From positions 1,116,001 through 1,180,000 of the forward strand of contig JAQGEQ010000186.1 in the NCBI GenBank assembly GCA_034620365.1: a DNA stretch of 64,000 bases, written 5' to 3'. Every line of letters begins with the position of its first letter. The first letter of the stretch is position 1. Origin of the DNA: Pegea sp. RAD2-039. Taxonomy: Eukaryota > Chordata > Thaliacea > Salpida > Salpidae. Shown one piece after another: positions 10,894-24,494 of this stretch. Position numbers and translations under genes: made by a program. A model generated the notes under the pieces. That model saw only the letters and a list, made by a program, of their open reading frames with translations, had not been told where the DNA came from and did not search any database.

Positions 10894-13510
10894 TTGTTTT
10901 AATTATGAATTTCAAAATAATTGTAAGGAAACTCACAGAAGTTGGCGGGACCTAAATGATCTCTTTACTCTAAAAACACATCAGTTACTTGTAAATGAAA
11001 TGCAGACTTAGTAATTTGATCCTTTTAATCTTGTCTTTACAAGAAATTAGTTCCTTGATTTAAGAGGTAGAATCAGCAAATGTGTATTTAGTTGTGACTT
11101 TTTCTTAAATTATAAACACTTTGTGGTGCCTTATGCAAAATGCCCAAAAAAGTTTGCTTAAAAAATTCAATTAAAAAATATTTTTTCAAACTTCTTCGTC
11201 ATGAGTTTATTGAAGTTTAAAATAATTTACAGTTTGAATATTTGATTACTTTGAAGACTAAACTTACATTTAAAGTCTTCAATGTGTTTCCTTATTCAAG
11301 CTTTGATTTAAAATATTGTAATTATCAACTCACTATAATTATTGTCAATTATAGAAGTTTTAGAAAACAACCTGATACTGAAGAAGTTTAAATAAATCTT
11401 TTAAATTTTAATTCAATCAATACAGCGACTAATGTGTGATTAGATGAATGATTAGTAGTATACTTTCTTGATTAGTTCTTTGAGATCAATACAATAAACA
11501 TTACAATGTACCATTAATAAGTATTTAAATTATTACTAATTGATTGCTACTACTGAAAGCCGATTAAAAAAAACTATATAAATGTCTAAGTTTTCTACTC
11601 CTGGTAATTATTTTGAGTGGATTTAATCATGGTCTGGAGTTAGTTTGTATAATTAATTACTTAATAAAGTATAAAAACTAATGAAATGTTTAATTATTTT
11701 ATACTCTTATTTAATATACTAGAAGACCGAAAATATGATTTATCTTTACCCTAAAAAGTTTGCCCGAAACTATAGGCTGTCTTTCTAAGTACAAAAAATC
11801 ATCTTTGTATAAAGTTGTAAAAGTATTTCCAAGACTAAAGCACAAAATCAGAAATTTGTGATAAAACTGTTCTAGCATAGTCACTATTACATCTAAAAGT
11901 TGCTAATTAAAATTTTTAGAACAAAGATACTGAGACAGAATTTGAGTCTGAACAAATCAAAGATAATCACAGTTAGTGTTAGGCTTCTTTTCATATATTC
12001 ATAGCTATAATTAAATGACAACATTTATTTATGTATTGATTAAATACATTTTATAAAAACTTTGTTCAAAATTTAACTACAAAATCAACTATTAACATCA
12101 TCAAGTTTTAGCTTTAATAAACTCTGTTGTTACAACTTTCATATCTTGTTCTTATTTTATTTGTTGCTATTTATACTTTGGTCAGGATGATTGAAAACTT
12201 TCCAAATAAAGTTGACAGCTAAAAAGCTCTTCAGTATAAAATAATGATAAATAATATACTTAACCATACATCGGTATTTTCTCCTAGTTCTAAATGACGT
12301 ACAACTAAAATAACAATTTCAATCACCCAAACATAATTTCAGCTTCTTGCGTAGACAACGTTTCTTCTTTTGATCTCAAATTGTGAAAATATCTTCGATT
12401 GCTTTTACATTGATTGTTGCATTATGATAATAGTGTAAAAGTTAGAATTTTTTTAATACTACTTCAATTTAATTTTGTCAAAAATTATTTTGATGTCTAA
12501 AAGCTTTTCTCAGCTGACTTGTATAAAAACTTGTATTGAAAGATTTTTTCTTAGCTTTGTACATAAGCTGTTGGAATTTTGTTATTGTGGAACCCTTTTT
12601 TCAACTAATTGATTTTTTTTTTAAGATCTTGTGAACAACATCTAAGTTTGAATTTAATTTAAAACTAAACTTATGACTTTAAAACAAAGTACAAAAAATA
12701 GTCTTAATTTTTCTATTCAAAAGGCTAAGGTGAAAATTTTAATTATTCGTTGTATAGTTTCTGTTTTTTTGTGGCCCTTATCTCAAAATTGTTAACAAAA
12801 AAAAACATTATATTAATTCACAAAAAGTAATTTAAAGATTTAGAAATTTAATAATTTTAATGACATGTCTTGATTTCTTTTTATTGGCGTTTCTATGTAT
12901 TTTAAATCCATAAAAAACAAAGTTTAGCAAAGAACTCTTCAGATAAAATGTTCTTCAACTGTTGAACTATTTCACGTTTTTTAGTAATTCAATCGACTAT
13001 AATAATAGTTTAAATAAGAAACTACTTTATAGTACCTTTTAACTTGTATTTCTTTAAGACAATGTTAAATAATCTAAGGGATAAAATTAATTAAATATAT
13101 TTTTAAGTTTAATTGTTTTAGTTCACTTACATATGAAAAAAATTGATGTAAAGTTTTATTCTTAGATTTGTTAAAGCATTTTAAATATTTTTGTCGAAAC
13201 TCAATTATCAATAAATTAAAATTCAAGATAAGTAAGACTAACAATTTCTTGATTAAAAGGATAAACTAAATTGCAACGCCAAAAAGTTTGGAACCCATTT
13301 TAGTTGAAGTGAATTTGTTAAAGCTATAAGATGCTTATCAAATTTAGAAATCAGAAATTCTGCTTATATAACTAAATACATTGATTCTAGAAAAAATTGT
13401 AAGATTTATTCGTGTATATTATATCTTACAAGATATTTTAAATATAATGAAATATAAATATATTTTTATTTGCATTTTAATTTAAAAAAAAGCTCTTTTT
13501 GTTTGTTTCT
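10894..13510. other. AT-rich intergenic spacer
   Basis: No open frame with coding character, RNA gene or repeat array was seen on either strand. GC content drops sharply compared with the sushi gene to the left. Confidence 0.6.
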
Positions 13511-15658
13511 TCATTTTCCATTTAGTTTACTTAGAAAATCTTCAACTCTTGCACGTTGGCGATATTCTACATCTTTAGCTTTTTGTAAAAGTTTTTCGCG
13601 GTTTAAACGTTCTCTTTAAAATAAAAAAAAGATGCTGGTTTTTACAAATAAATTTGAAAACTATCGCAGACTACCTGTGTGATTTCAAATTGAAATGTTT
13701 GACAATATCTACAGATGTATCAAAAGGTAATTCGTTTTTCTGCAAATTACCTTTTGCATCTTTTTTGTAAACTGTTACATCGTAGATCTTCCCAGGCAAT
13801 ACCTGATGAACAAAAATTGATAGTTTAGAAGATTCAACCTCCTAATAAACAAATTAATTTTTTGAATAATTTAGTTTTTAAGTAACCAATTTTCAGTTTT
13901 TATAGAGAGCTACTAATCTTTAGTTTGAAACATTTACCTGAATTGAGGAAAACTCCAAATTTCTTCTTTTTTTCTTTTCCACTTTTATCGACTTTGGTTT
14001 ACAATCAGTTAATATTTGAATTTCTGGTAAGTGATCTTTATCATCAATATTTTGTACATTGAAATTTTCATCATTTTCTGCATCAAAATCAATAAACTGA
14101 TCTTCATCTAATGTATAGAGCTTTTGTAAAGGCTTGATTGATTTTGGTTGATTCACAGATTTGTTTATATCCACATTTAGTTGTTCTTTATTTCTACAAT
14201 CAAGCGTAATATCTTCATCTGCATCATTCGGTTCATGAGCTGGCAAAGAAAGAAAGTTTGAACTTCTGTTATTTAGATGAGGAAGAACCGAACAATTTTC
14301 ACTACAATTCAAGCTTTCCACAATTCTAATTGGCTTCCAACTATCTTCTTTTAACTTCATAGGAGCCTCATCAACCAACCAATCACTTTTTTCAAAAGCG
14401 CTTAGCTCGCAGTAAGATACCAGAGGTCTTACTGGCGTAATGATGAAGTTTTCAGAGTTGAGAGTTTCTCCGTTCCTGCGATCTCTTCTTTTTGATCTCG
14501 CCCATTTTCTTTGAGTCTGATTATCAAATATTCGACTTTCTCGGCAATTTTTGATTTTCTTTTTGGCGAGACTTAGTTTTAACAAAGCTTGATAAAGATC
14601 TTCTTCTCTTTGATTCATTTTGCGGATGTTGTAGTTCATTTCTTTGTGCCAAATGTTTAACTGAAAGTTGTTAAAAGAAACATCTTTAGGACTTTATTTC
14701 AATTGAAAGGTGTTCTAGATAATATTTACGAAACTTCCTTCAGCTTTTTCTTAAATATTTTTATTTGAATATTTTACTTTCAAATATTTCATTTATTTTT
14801 CATCGTAGCTTATTTGTTTTTATATAAAAATCAAATAAAAATTATTCATTTTTATACTAAAATTTTCAAGCAATAACCACCTACAGCTTCTAACTTGCAA
14901 AAATTTTTTTGTACATAAAGCAAAATCCCAAAGTCAGATTATATTTTGTTTTTACAAAAAAATATTTAATTTTTAAAGCAAAAATGGTTTGCTTTTATTT
15001 GGAGAATTCGCACCCATCAAAATCTATGTCTACTTCATCAGATCTTTTGAAGTAAAAAACCATCTTTTGTTTTATTGTATCTGAGGTTAGGATGAAGCAA
15101 TTAGAGAAAGTTTAAGTAGTCAATTTGCGACTAACTCAACAAAATTAAAAATAGAAGTCGGTTTTTGATAAAAGTCAAAGTAAATACTTTTTCTTAAAAT
15201 ATTTAGTAACTAGCTGTTTACTCCGAATAGCCTAATTGATTAAGTTGTCAAATTTATACAAAATAGAAAGTTTTATAATAATTGTTTTTAGCTGCTTGTA
15301 ACTATTTGTATTTATATCAACCAATTTGATTAAATTATTATTATTTTTGCTTATCCCAAATCATTTTACAATCTCTAAAAGATTGATTTTATCTCTTCTT
15401 AACTTCTCTTTTTAAATAATATAAATAAAATATATTTAACCATAACTGAAATACATTAATAAATATAACTATGTTAAACTAAATCTACATGTGTAGCTTT
15501 AATAAATTTTGTAAGATAATAAATAATATTTGAATACAAATAAGTCTTACTGCTCCATTTAAGGCATGACTTTTTGCGAGGTTTGTATTTTTCACCAAGC
15601 TTGATATTTCACTAGTTCTTAAGCAACGCAGAGACACATTCTTTGTTCTTCCTTTCAT
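13511..15658 (-). CDS. Unrecognised 366-residue charged protein, four exons
   Basis: Exons on the minus strand: 15,658-15,551, 14,660-13,938, 13,841-13,675 and 13,613-13,511. All splice sites are GT-AG, phases agree, and the total is 1,101 bases. The protein starts MKGRTKNVSLRCLRTSEISS. It is rich in Lys, Glu, Asp and Asn, with an acidic Asp-rich middle, a basic run (VEKKKRRN) and a compact C-terminus. The last 100 residues look the most ordered: PGKIYDVTVYKKD, then LPFDTSVDIVKHF, then an alpha-helical tail LNREKLLQKAKDVEYRQRAR ending in KLNGK. No signal peptide or membrane segment is present, so it is likely nuclear or cytoplasmic. I do not recognise the family. The first exon is the least certain part; translation could begin at the in-frame ATG at 14,639. 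Confidence 0.75.
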
Positions 15659-16438
15659 CTTGACATTAGTTTGAAGACTAATACGAACAAAAATATAAAT
15701 ATAAAAACATAAAAAAATCTAAAAAACATTTAAAGATTTTATAGCTGATATAAAAAACGTAATGATAGAATGATTTAAAATAAGTCTCTTTTTTAGATAT
15801 ATCATTACTAAAAAATCACAAATAAACTCTTCAAATCTGATTCAATTTTTATAAGGATTAGAATAAACCTAATATTTTGATCTAACTTTAATGAAGGAAA
15901 TATATTTTAAGTATTTCGTCTCTGAAGCAAGCACAAAATAGTGAATACTACTCATTGCTATTCATATAAACTTCATCACGTATAAAACCTTATAACTTTT
16001 TTTCTGTAACAAAATAAAGTGACAACAAAAGAGACGTTATGTTGTTGTGTTTGTATTCATACTTAAAGTTATCAACTATTTTATAGTTTAAGAATTTTAT
16101 GTAACAAAAACCTTGCTATGTAATTTAAAGCTAAAGTTGAAAAAAATGTTGGTAAAAGTTAAAGTTTTGTAAAAAAAGAATTCGCAATAAATAAATTTTC
16201 ATAATGCTCATTTTATATTTAAAATACCCAGCAAATAACCCTAGTAACTTCTCTATCAAGCTCAAAACTAATTGAAAAGATCGAAGTCATATACAGTTAG
16301 TAAATATCCTCGCTAAAATTAAAGTTGCAACAAATTCGAATCATGTTGAAATTTAAAGTTTTCTTTATTCTCATAAACTACTAAATTGCTAAACCTTATA
16401 TAAACAACATTTTTTCTAATGTTTCGCCCCACTTTAAA
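15659..16438. other. AT-rich spacer
   Basis: Upstream flank of the minus-strand gene. No feature can be supported. Confidence 0.5.
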
Positions 16439-16557
16439 TCAGTTTCTGTTACTAAACGCTTGTTCATCTAGATGTAGCTTTTGTGCAAGCTTCTTGGCTT
16501 TTTCTTGTTGTAGTTTTCGAGTGGTTCTCAAGTCTTCTGAACATTCCCATGAAATCT
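16439..16557 (-). CDS. Possible terminal exon of an unknown minus-strand gene
   Basis: The minus strand reads about 39 codons of coding-like, charged helical sequence (ISWECSEDLRTTRKLQQEKA, then KKLAQKLHLDEQAF) to a TGA at 16,441-16,439. An AG acceptor precedes it. No upstream exon was found, so this may be a terminal exon of a gene whose other exons I missed, a decayed exon, or chance. Confidence 0.3.
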
Positions 16558-18661
16558 CTTATATGTGACAAAGTGATACAAATAAACTTTACCACAAAAC
16601 CTGAAAAACAAAAATGTAGTTTTGTGCTTTATTAACAGCTAAGATTTATTCTAAAAACTGCTCTAGTCAAATTTTTGAGTCCTATATAAGATAAATTTTG
16701 AGAATTTAGTTTGTGAATGTATGTATAACTTACAACTAAAGTAATATAAAATTGATGAGGTCTTGTACTAAATCTTCTAATATTTTTTATATTTTTGAAT
16801 AGCAAACTTTAAATATGATTTAATTATCTTGATAGCAAAATTTTACAAGTTTTTATAAGCTTTTCTGTAATAGTTTTACAAATTTTTTGAGTTAATTAAT
16901 GTTTTTGGTTTATTTAGTTTTTTTTTCTAATTTTGAAAGCTTAAAAGATTAAATTCCAAAAATGAGAAGTTTAAAAAATGTATTTTAATTCAAAACCCAT
17001 TTAACAATCTGCTTTCAGAGAATTGTTTTTTCTTTTAAATCTTTGTTTATTTTATTTTCATTTATTTGGGCTTGAAAGTTGTCGTGTTTAGTAAATATAT
17101 TTGGTTGCTTGACTTTGCATAGAAAGAATGTTAATGTTCAATTAACCTTCTGTTTACTTTAGAAAAACTGATCTTTATTAAGCAACATACTTTATAATGA
17201 AACAAATTTAAAAATTATATAGTTTAGTTTATGAAATAGAGTCGCTTTCTTATAGAAAAAATGTAATTTTTCACATGTCGCTTCTATTTGGTTTAGCCTT
17301 TTAGAAATTCAAAAAATTATTAACCGTAAATTTGTTTGTACAATGAACATAGCTAAGGGTAACTTGCTGTTTTAAATCAGTTGTTTTAAATGTGAAATTG
17401 AAAATAACTTGGGCCAATTTCATTGAGTGGATAGTAAAGCTAAAAAAGATTGAGAAATTGTTAAAAGAAATGTTTGTTCGTCACATTTGTAACCCTTTCT
17501 CTAAATATCTTGTTAAATTTGAATGTAAAACCAAAAGAAGTTACGACGTAAATGTTTAATAAATTGTACTACTTTCATTTCATGTTTTTATCAAACTGGA
17601 ATAAATGTTTAACAAGGGTATACGGATATCAACTAAGACTGAGTAAAAAATGTGCAAATTATTAGATCTCTGGTTATGGTTGCTTTTTTAGTAGCCATCC
17701 ACAACATTTTAAAAGCTAGTAATAATTTATTCAAAGTTTGAGTACATGAGCTTTGTTTAGTAACAACCTATATTAGCAGACAGGATATTCTAGTGTTTAA
17801 TGTGTTGTTTTGATATGCTTTATTTTGCATCTACAGAATGGCTAAACAAGAAGAAGTATACAGTCTGTTTCTATACCAAATGCCGTGAAAACAAAACATT
17901 ACTTTACGAGATCATAAAAAAGTAAACTTATAGATTAAAGATGAATGTTAGTTTAGATTTAAAAATACCAACTGGAGCTTGAACTGTTAATCTAACCAGA
18001 TTTGTGTATTATTAAAGTAAATAATATTAAAACCTAATACTACATGAGGTATTTACATGAAAAAGTAAATAGGAAATAAAATACTTACAAGGTAGGGGAA
18101 GAAGTAGAAAAAAATGCTTTCAAAATTGAAGAAATAGCTGTTTAGTTTTAAGTAAAGCACGAATAGTTAGTTGTTTTTAGCAATAGTTGAATCTAATACT
18201 CTAGCGTATTATGTGATAAGATTTTTTGTTATTTTTGACCTGGTATTATTAAATTATTGACATTAGATATTCATAGAGATATAGTTGGGAATGTATTTTT
18301 AGTTTTTATGATTAATGTTATGAAGCATTTTACTTTTGGCATTATAGTTCAAGATTTCCTTATTAAAGCTTAATTTTTTTTTTTATGGTTTACTTTTTAC
18401 AGGGAAGTAAACAATAACTTAAGTAAATGTAATTGATATAAAAGCGTTGTGCCAGTATTAAAAAGAAGTCAACAGGAGTATAATTTAGTTATCGTTTAGA
18501 AATTAATAAAATAGTTTATTTTTGATTACCAAAAGTTTAAAAATAGTCACAAACTTTAATTCGTGTTTTTTATAGTGATTTATTACAACTGATCAAAATT
18601 GAAAATCAACTTCATAAAAAAGATTATTTTGTAAACAAACTAGATTATCTTTTCAGACGAA
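16558..18661. other. AT-rich spacer upstream of fucosyltransferase
   Basis: Nothing with coding character beyond a 16-codon ATG frame at about 17,839 on the plus strand, which I do not call. The splice-like TTTTCAG just before 18,662 suggests a 5' UTR intron of the next gene. Confidence 0.5.
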
Positions 18662-20368
18662 ATGATTACAGCATCAAAAGTCTTAATAGTTATCTTCGCA
18701 AGTTTTTCATTCGTCATAATATATTTAGAATACCAAAAATTATCCACCTCAAGAATTTGCAGCAGTTGGAAGCAAGTTAAAACTCGAAAACAAGATCCTA
18801 ATCAGCTTCTTATACTGAATTGGAAACGTTTATCGAACAACAAAAACCTTCAAGAGAGTTACAGTAGCAATAAAATGTGTAAATGGACTAATGATATATG
18901 TCTTTTACCAAATGCTCATATTGTAGTTTTTTCATATGATGAAATTTATGCTAGAGATATGCCATGGAAATTTTACAGGTACTTGCTAAACTAAGAGTTT
19001 ATCTACTGATGTAAGAATAACACTGTATAATCAACTAAGCAATTCACAGTAATTACTTCACTAATATTTTTAGAGATGAGAAACAGGTTTTTATCTGGAG
19101 AACAGATGAATCTCCTAGTGGAATGATGTCTAACAACTTTGATTTAACAAGCTATAAAAACTTTTTCAATAGGACTATGACACACAAAAGAAACTCAGAT
19201 ATTGTTGTACCTTATGGGTCACGTGATATACTCAAAAGTCAAATTGTTTTTGGTTCAGACGCTGTTGACAAGATACTTGTAAAAAAAAAGGAAGTTGTGG
19301 TGGGTAGCTTGTGATATTCGAAAAACGGTTATAAACTAGTAATAGTATTGACTTTGTAGTTCACTAATTAGTTAAAATCAAACTAGTAAAAATGGTTTGA
19401 ATTTATTTCACACGAATTTTAAAATCAGCTAACATCAGCTTTTGTATTTTTTTTATCAAAGTGGTTATGTAGAACAAATAATAAAACGGTTTACTCAGTA
19501 GTTTTGTATGATTCATCAATCTTAAAAACTAGTGTCACAAACTTTAGTTATATATTATTTAGAAAACTGCAATCTTCAATCATTTACTTAAACCTATTAA
19601 AGCCATTAAAGACATAAATAAATACAAAAATATTCAATTTATTTCATCAAGTTTGTTTTAGATGTTCACGCTTTTCAAATTTCTTACAGCAATAAATTGA
19701 AAAGTATTTAATTTTTCTAGATATGGATAGCAAGCGATTGCTCGTTCACACCAGGAGCAAAGAGAAGATACAAAATTAGTGAAGATTTAATAAAAGCTGG
19801 ATTGAAGCTGGATCGTTTTGGATATTGTTTTGGAAACTCAAATAAATTTCCAAAAAAAGAAAATATCTGCGAAAGCGAAAAGTTACAAACATACAAATTC
19901 TATTTAGCATTTGAAAATTCTTTTCATTGTAGCGATTATATTACTGAAAAGTTCTGGACAAATAGTTTGCGCTGCGGATTGGTTCCAATTGTGTGGGGGC
20001 CTTCTAAATCTGATGTCATTGAAGTTGCCCCAAGAAACTCATTTATTCATTTTGAAGATTTTGACTCAATTGAAGATTTAGTTGATTACATTTCATATTT
20101 AGACAATAATGATAAAGAGTATCGTGAATTTTTCAAATGGAGAGAAAACGGAACCACAATCATTCAAAGCTTTGAAAAAGAAGAAAAATATGATAAGTTT
20201 TCAACTGATCAAGTTTGTGAAGATTTATATAAAGTAAGAACAAAAAGACAAACTATAGAATCGATATACGATAATTTCCTAGCCGGGGAACCCCCTGTAT
20301 GTCTTGAGGTTACTCTCTTTCGTAAATTTGTTGGTTTTATTCGTAAATTGTTTGGAAACTACTTTTAA
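18662..20368 (+). CDS. Alpha-1,3-fucosyltransferase (GT10 family), three exons
   Basis: Exons 18,662-18,978, 19,074-19,299 and 19,721-20,368 join in frame to 396 residues. Residues 6-23 (KVLIVIFASFSFVIIYLE) form a signal anchor, giving the type II Golgi topology of this family, which transfers fucose from GDP-fucose to N-acetylglucosamine in glycans. Family motifs are clear: FFNRTMTHKRNSDIVVPYG (acceptor side), IWIASDCSFTPGAKRRY, GLKLDRFGYCFG, and the donor-binding YLAFENSFHCSDYITEKFW followed by GLVPIVWG and SFIHFEDF. The length is usual for the family. The stem region is short. The exact acceptor linkage cannot be read from sequence. Confidence 0.93.
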
Positions 20369-20411
20369 CTAGAATCTTTTTTTACTGATTTATTTTTATT
20401 TAAATTTCAAT

Positions 20412-20417
20412 AATAAA
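20412..20417 (+). terminator. Poly(A) signal AATAAA of fucosyltransferase
   Basis: AATAAA is 44 bases after the stop. Confidence 0.5.
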
Positions 20418-22216
20418 TACTAAAGTTTCATGATTTAATACAAAAAAATTAATTGGCGGTTTTGTTTAGGAAAAAATCAAATTCTTATCGTCAATAAAGA
20501 ATTTGTTTATATTGATTAAAGAAAAATAAATATACCAGCAAACTATTATCCAAATAGAGGCTTTATAGCGAGCAATAAATAAATTAGAAATTACAATCTG
20601 TAAGACAAAGTTCTTTTGGTTTAGTTTTGTGAGTTAGAAGAATACAGTTTTAGATGGAATCTACCTAAGTTAATGTTCATATAAGGTCTTATACACCAGT
20701 AAAACTGGCTGTTTGATATGATTGTTATAAAATTTTATCAAAACACTAATTTTTGGTAAAAATTGAGAGATAGAGTATAATTGTATTATAATTATACATT
20801 ATATATATATTATATAAAGTGGATGCAACAATATGACTGCAGAGAAATACTAGAAAGGTTTCCAGTACCACAATTTAAAATTATATGCAGATATGTGTCA
20901 ATAATTATAATTGTATTTAAGCTGCTTATGGATAGTTTACTGTTGAGTTTTGTTAAAGTTGTTCACAGCTAAAAGGGTTTATAATTAAAAAGTTAAAACC
21001 TCAAAATATTGTTGTTTATTTTTTATTATGATAATCTGTTTATTTATCTTATTAAAAAGACATCAAAAGTAAGTGTTCTTTGTAGTAAAAAAAACTTTGT
21101 AGTTTTTATTAGTGTAGTAACTTTTAGAATAATCTTTCTTATCTTATTGTAATGTACAGATAAAAGTTGATAGAGTTACAAAATAATTCTTCTAGTGTTT
21201 TATTTTGTTTGACATTTTTGAAAATTGGAATTTGTATAAAATGCAAATAATTTTCTTGTAATGATTTATATGTTTGATTATTTTTTAACTTTTCAATAAG
21301 ATGAAGACATTTCATAAGCAGATAATAAAGTTGACCCAAAGTTTTGATGAAAACTACAATTAATCAAAAAACATAACTTTTGAAAGTTGGTCTTTTCAAT
21401 CTATAGTTTTATTATCTATCTCATCTCACACAATTTGCCGGTATAACTGCTAATACTGAAACAATCTCTATTAAAAAATTGTAAAAACCGAAAAGTGATA
21501 AAAGCTTAATAGTTTAAGTGTGGTCAACTTACGAGTGGCAAAGAAAATAAATCAAGTATAAATTAAATTTGCGTAATTATTTATTACAATAAATGCATAA
21601 GGAAGGTTCCTGAAAAGAGCACCTCTCGCTAACACACATTCTTACAAACAACATCTGTTAAGTTAGAAATATAGAAAGAAAAAGATGTAACACATGGCAT
21701 TTCAGTAGCCCTCAAAGCATATAACAGTAAACAATTACATAGAATTATAGTAATATTTAAAAAAATGAAAAAATCACAGTTTAGAAATGGTAGTGTTAGC
21801 AATATTATAACGGTTCATCTTCTGCTTGAACAACATAAGTGATTCTGACATGATAATGTCTGATGGCAGCTGGTTCCAAGTACTAATTGTATGGTATGAG
21901 AACAAAATTTGTTTTAATTAATGTATCAGGTGATATTACAAAGTATTTTTTTCTTGAATTAGTTTAAAAATACCAGGTATAACTTTAAAAACATTGAAAC
22001 ATGAGTAATAAGGTATAAGCCGTAAAAATCAGGTAAATAACAAGAAAATAACGTAAATGCTTAGGCTAAAACAAAATATTACTAATAAATGTTGAAACTA
22101 ACGTGAAGTACTGAGTTTCCTCCATGACAAATGAAACATCAATTTATTGAATTAACTACTTCCTGTGTTATCAACACTGTTCACAGAATCTTCACAATTC
22201 ATTTTTAGTTAACACG
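20418..22216. other. AT-rich spacer with a TA-rich low-complexity tract
   Basis: A tract of alternating T and A occurs at about 20,775-20,818. Short frames here are low-complexity and not called. Confidence 0.5.
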
Positions 22217-24494
22217 ATGACCAGTTCAGCCAAGTATCTGACCATTTTGTGGATATTTTTTCTCAGTTTTCAAGGTAATTTTAAAGTAATTCTAAAAATA
22301 AAATATATAAAGAGTAAGTTTTATTTAGCGGTTAGTCTTTAAAAAAATTATTTCAAGTATGATAGTCGTGTAAGGACAAACTTTTAATTGCTTTTTAGTC
22401 GACTTCTGTGTTTCCACTCAAAACGATGGAATCTCTCTTCAATGTGAGCCTAACGTGATGATATCGTAAGTAAGACTTCGAATTTAGTAAATCCTCAGTC
22501 ATTGAAAATAAGTTTAATCTTTAAAATAACAACTTGTGCTTTTAAAGCTGATTTGGATTCTAATTGTTTTTAGGCTTAATAATGATACTTATGAAGAATA
22601 TAAAGGCTCAGATTCTGTGTTATTTTTGGGTCCAACTGAAATATGTGATGGGGTAACTCAGGACAATAGCTCTGAATGCTACGGATCAGCTGATGGTTCA
22701 GGATGGAGGTTTAATTTAAGTAGTCCACAAAGTTGTGGAAGTAGAATTGTTTACTCTTCGGAAGTAAGATTATTAAAGTAATAAAGCTTAAAGTAGTTTA
22801 TATTTGGTGTAAACCTCGTCCAAAGTTCTCGCACTTGAGAATAATTTTAGTCCTTCTGGTAAAGTATGGATTATTTAACAAATAAATCATTTTAGAACAA
22901 CACACTTACTGTCGAGTTCCTTATATCTCGACTACTTAGTGATTCAAGCGCTATAAGAAGATCAATGTGTGGCTGTATTTTAGTCTCATGTATATTTGAA
23001 AGAGAAAGCCTTACAGTTACTCAAGATAAATTAACAATTGAAGAGAAGTGAATAATTTATGAAGCTATTTATCTAAATAATATCAACAATTTTAATCAAT
23101 TAGAGTTATCACTTTGAGTGGAGTAAATGAAACCGCAAATTATACGACTCGAATAAGATACACAGACAGCACTTTTTCTAATGATCTCTCTGGCAATCAA
23201 GTTTCTGTTACTGATACATTATATTTGGAAGCAACTGTCAACGAGGCAAATAGTCTTTCATATAAAATTGGGGTGAGCTAGTCTATGACTTTTTTTAAAT
23301 AAAGCTAACTGGTCGGTCATTATTTATTTTATTTCTTACAGGTAAAAGACTGTTTCGCTGCACAATCAGAAGTAGATTCGTCCCACACATATTCTCTTAT
23401 AGATGCAGATGGGTACAAAACAATTTAAATTAACCAAATAAATTTTTATTTAACTTTCATACATAGATGCCCTTTAGAATCAGTAACTATCGTTAAACAG
23501 TCAGATACAGCAGCTCAATTTAGCTTTCAATCTTTTCTTTGGAATGATGCTTCACTCAGTCCAAGTGAACAGACTATTTACGTTTTTTGCACAACGGTCG
23601 TATGTGCTGAAGGATTTAATTGTACTGATGGTATGCCGGATCTAGCGGTTCGTATATATGTATAGCTCCGTACCACTAAAGAAAAAAAACTGTTTTACAG
23701 CTTTGTGATAGAAAACGACGTTCAATAGAATCAGAGAGGAACTATCTTGAAAAAAATCATCTTAAAATAGGGCCTTTGCATGTTAAAGATAATAGTTATA
23801 AAGTTGTGTTGGAAAATTCAAAGACTGGAAAGCTGAGGATTCCTTTTTGCAATATTGTATGTAAAGCTGAAAAATGAGTTTATTTTAAACTGATATTTTA
23901 GGAAAAGATAATTTGTAGCTTAATCGAAATTTTATTTTATTTTTAGAATAATGGTGGCTGTCAAGATATTTGTATCAATGGTTTTGAAAAGAAATCTATT
24001 TGTGCTTGTTATAAAGGTCGGGTCTTGAATGAAAATGGATATTCATGCACAGGTTAGTTTGCTTAAAACAGATATTCTGATGAATTTAATTTTTTGTTGA
24101 AAAAATAAAATTATGTATTGAAAAAATTATCAAATAATAGATAGACAGTAAGTAAATTAAAAAACAAAATCTAGTACGATATAATTTTAGAAAAACTTGC
24201 TATACTTGTTTTAAAGTCATATAAATCAGTACAAAAACGAAGATGTTGTAAACTCTGTTGTAAATATTTTCTTGGTTTTTATTTCTTATACAAGATAATT
24301 TTGTCTTAGATGTACAACAACTTGATTTTCCAAAAGAAGCAGCTTATGAGATAAGAAGTGAATCACTGCAAGATATCTATAAAGGATCATTTTTCTTAAT
24401 TACCACTTGTGTGCTCTTTATTTTCAACTTAATCTTAATCGCTTATATGATTTTAAAGAAAAACAATGTTTCATTTTCCAAACAAAATATTTAG
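22217..24494 (+). CDS. ZP-domain type I membrane protein with furin site and membrane-proximal EGF
   Basis: Ten exons join in frame: 22,217-22,274, 22,399-22,465, 22,574-22,763, 22,896-23,047, 23,104-23,272, 23,342-23,412, 23,467-23,647 (or to 23,659), 23,701-23,856, 23,947-24,052 and 24,310-24,494. The product is 444 or 448 residues. A signal peptide is followed by a zona pellucida domain: CGSRIVYSSENNTLTVEF, then KDCFAAQSEVDSSHTYSLI, DADGCPLESV, FSFQSFLW and IYVFCTTVVC. A dibasic CDRKRRS, the usual furin cleavage position after a ZP module, comes next. Then one EGF-like domain (NNGGCQDICINGF...CACYKGRV...YSC), a transmembrane helix (SFFLITTCVLFIFNLILIAY) and a short tail follow. ZP proteins polymerise into egg coats and other extracellular matrices. 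The donor after exon seven is ambiguous (GTTCGT or GTATAG). Confidence 0.88.

Noticed and set aside
17839-17887. ATG frame of 16 codons after a CTACAG acceptor
   Set aside because: Too short. A possible GTATAC donor after six codons leads to no visible next exon.
20781-20972. 63-codon frame starting in a TA repeat
   Set aside because: It begins inside low-complexity TA sequence, with no coding character.
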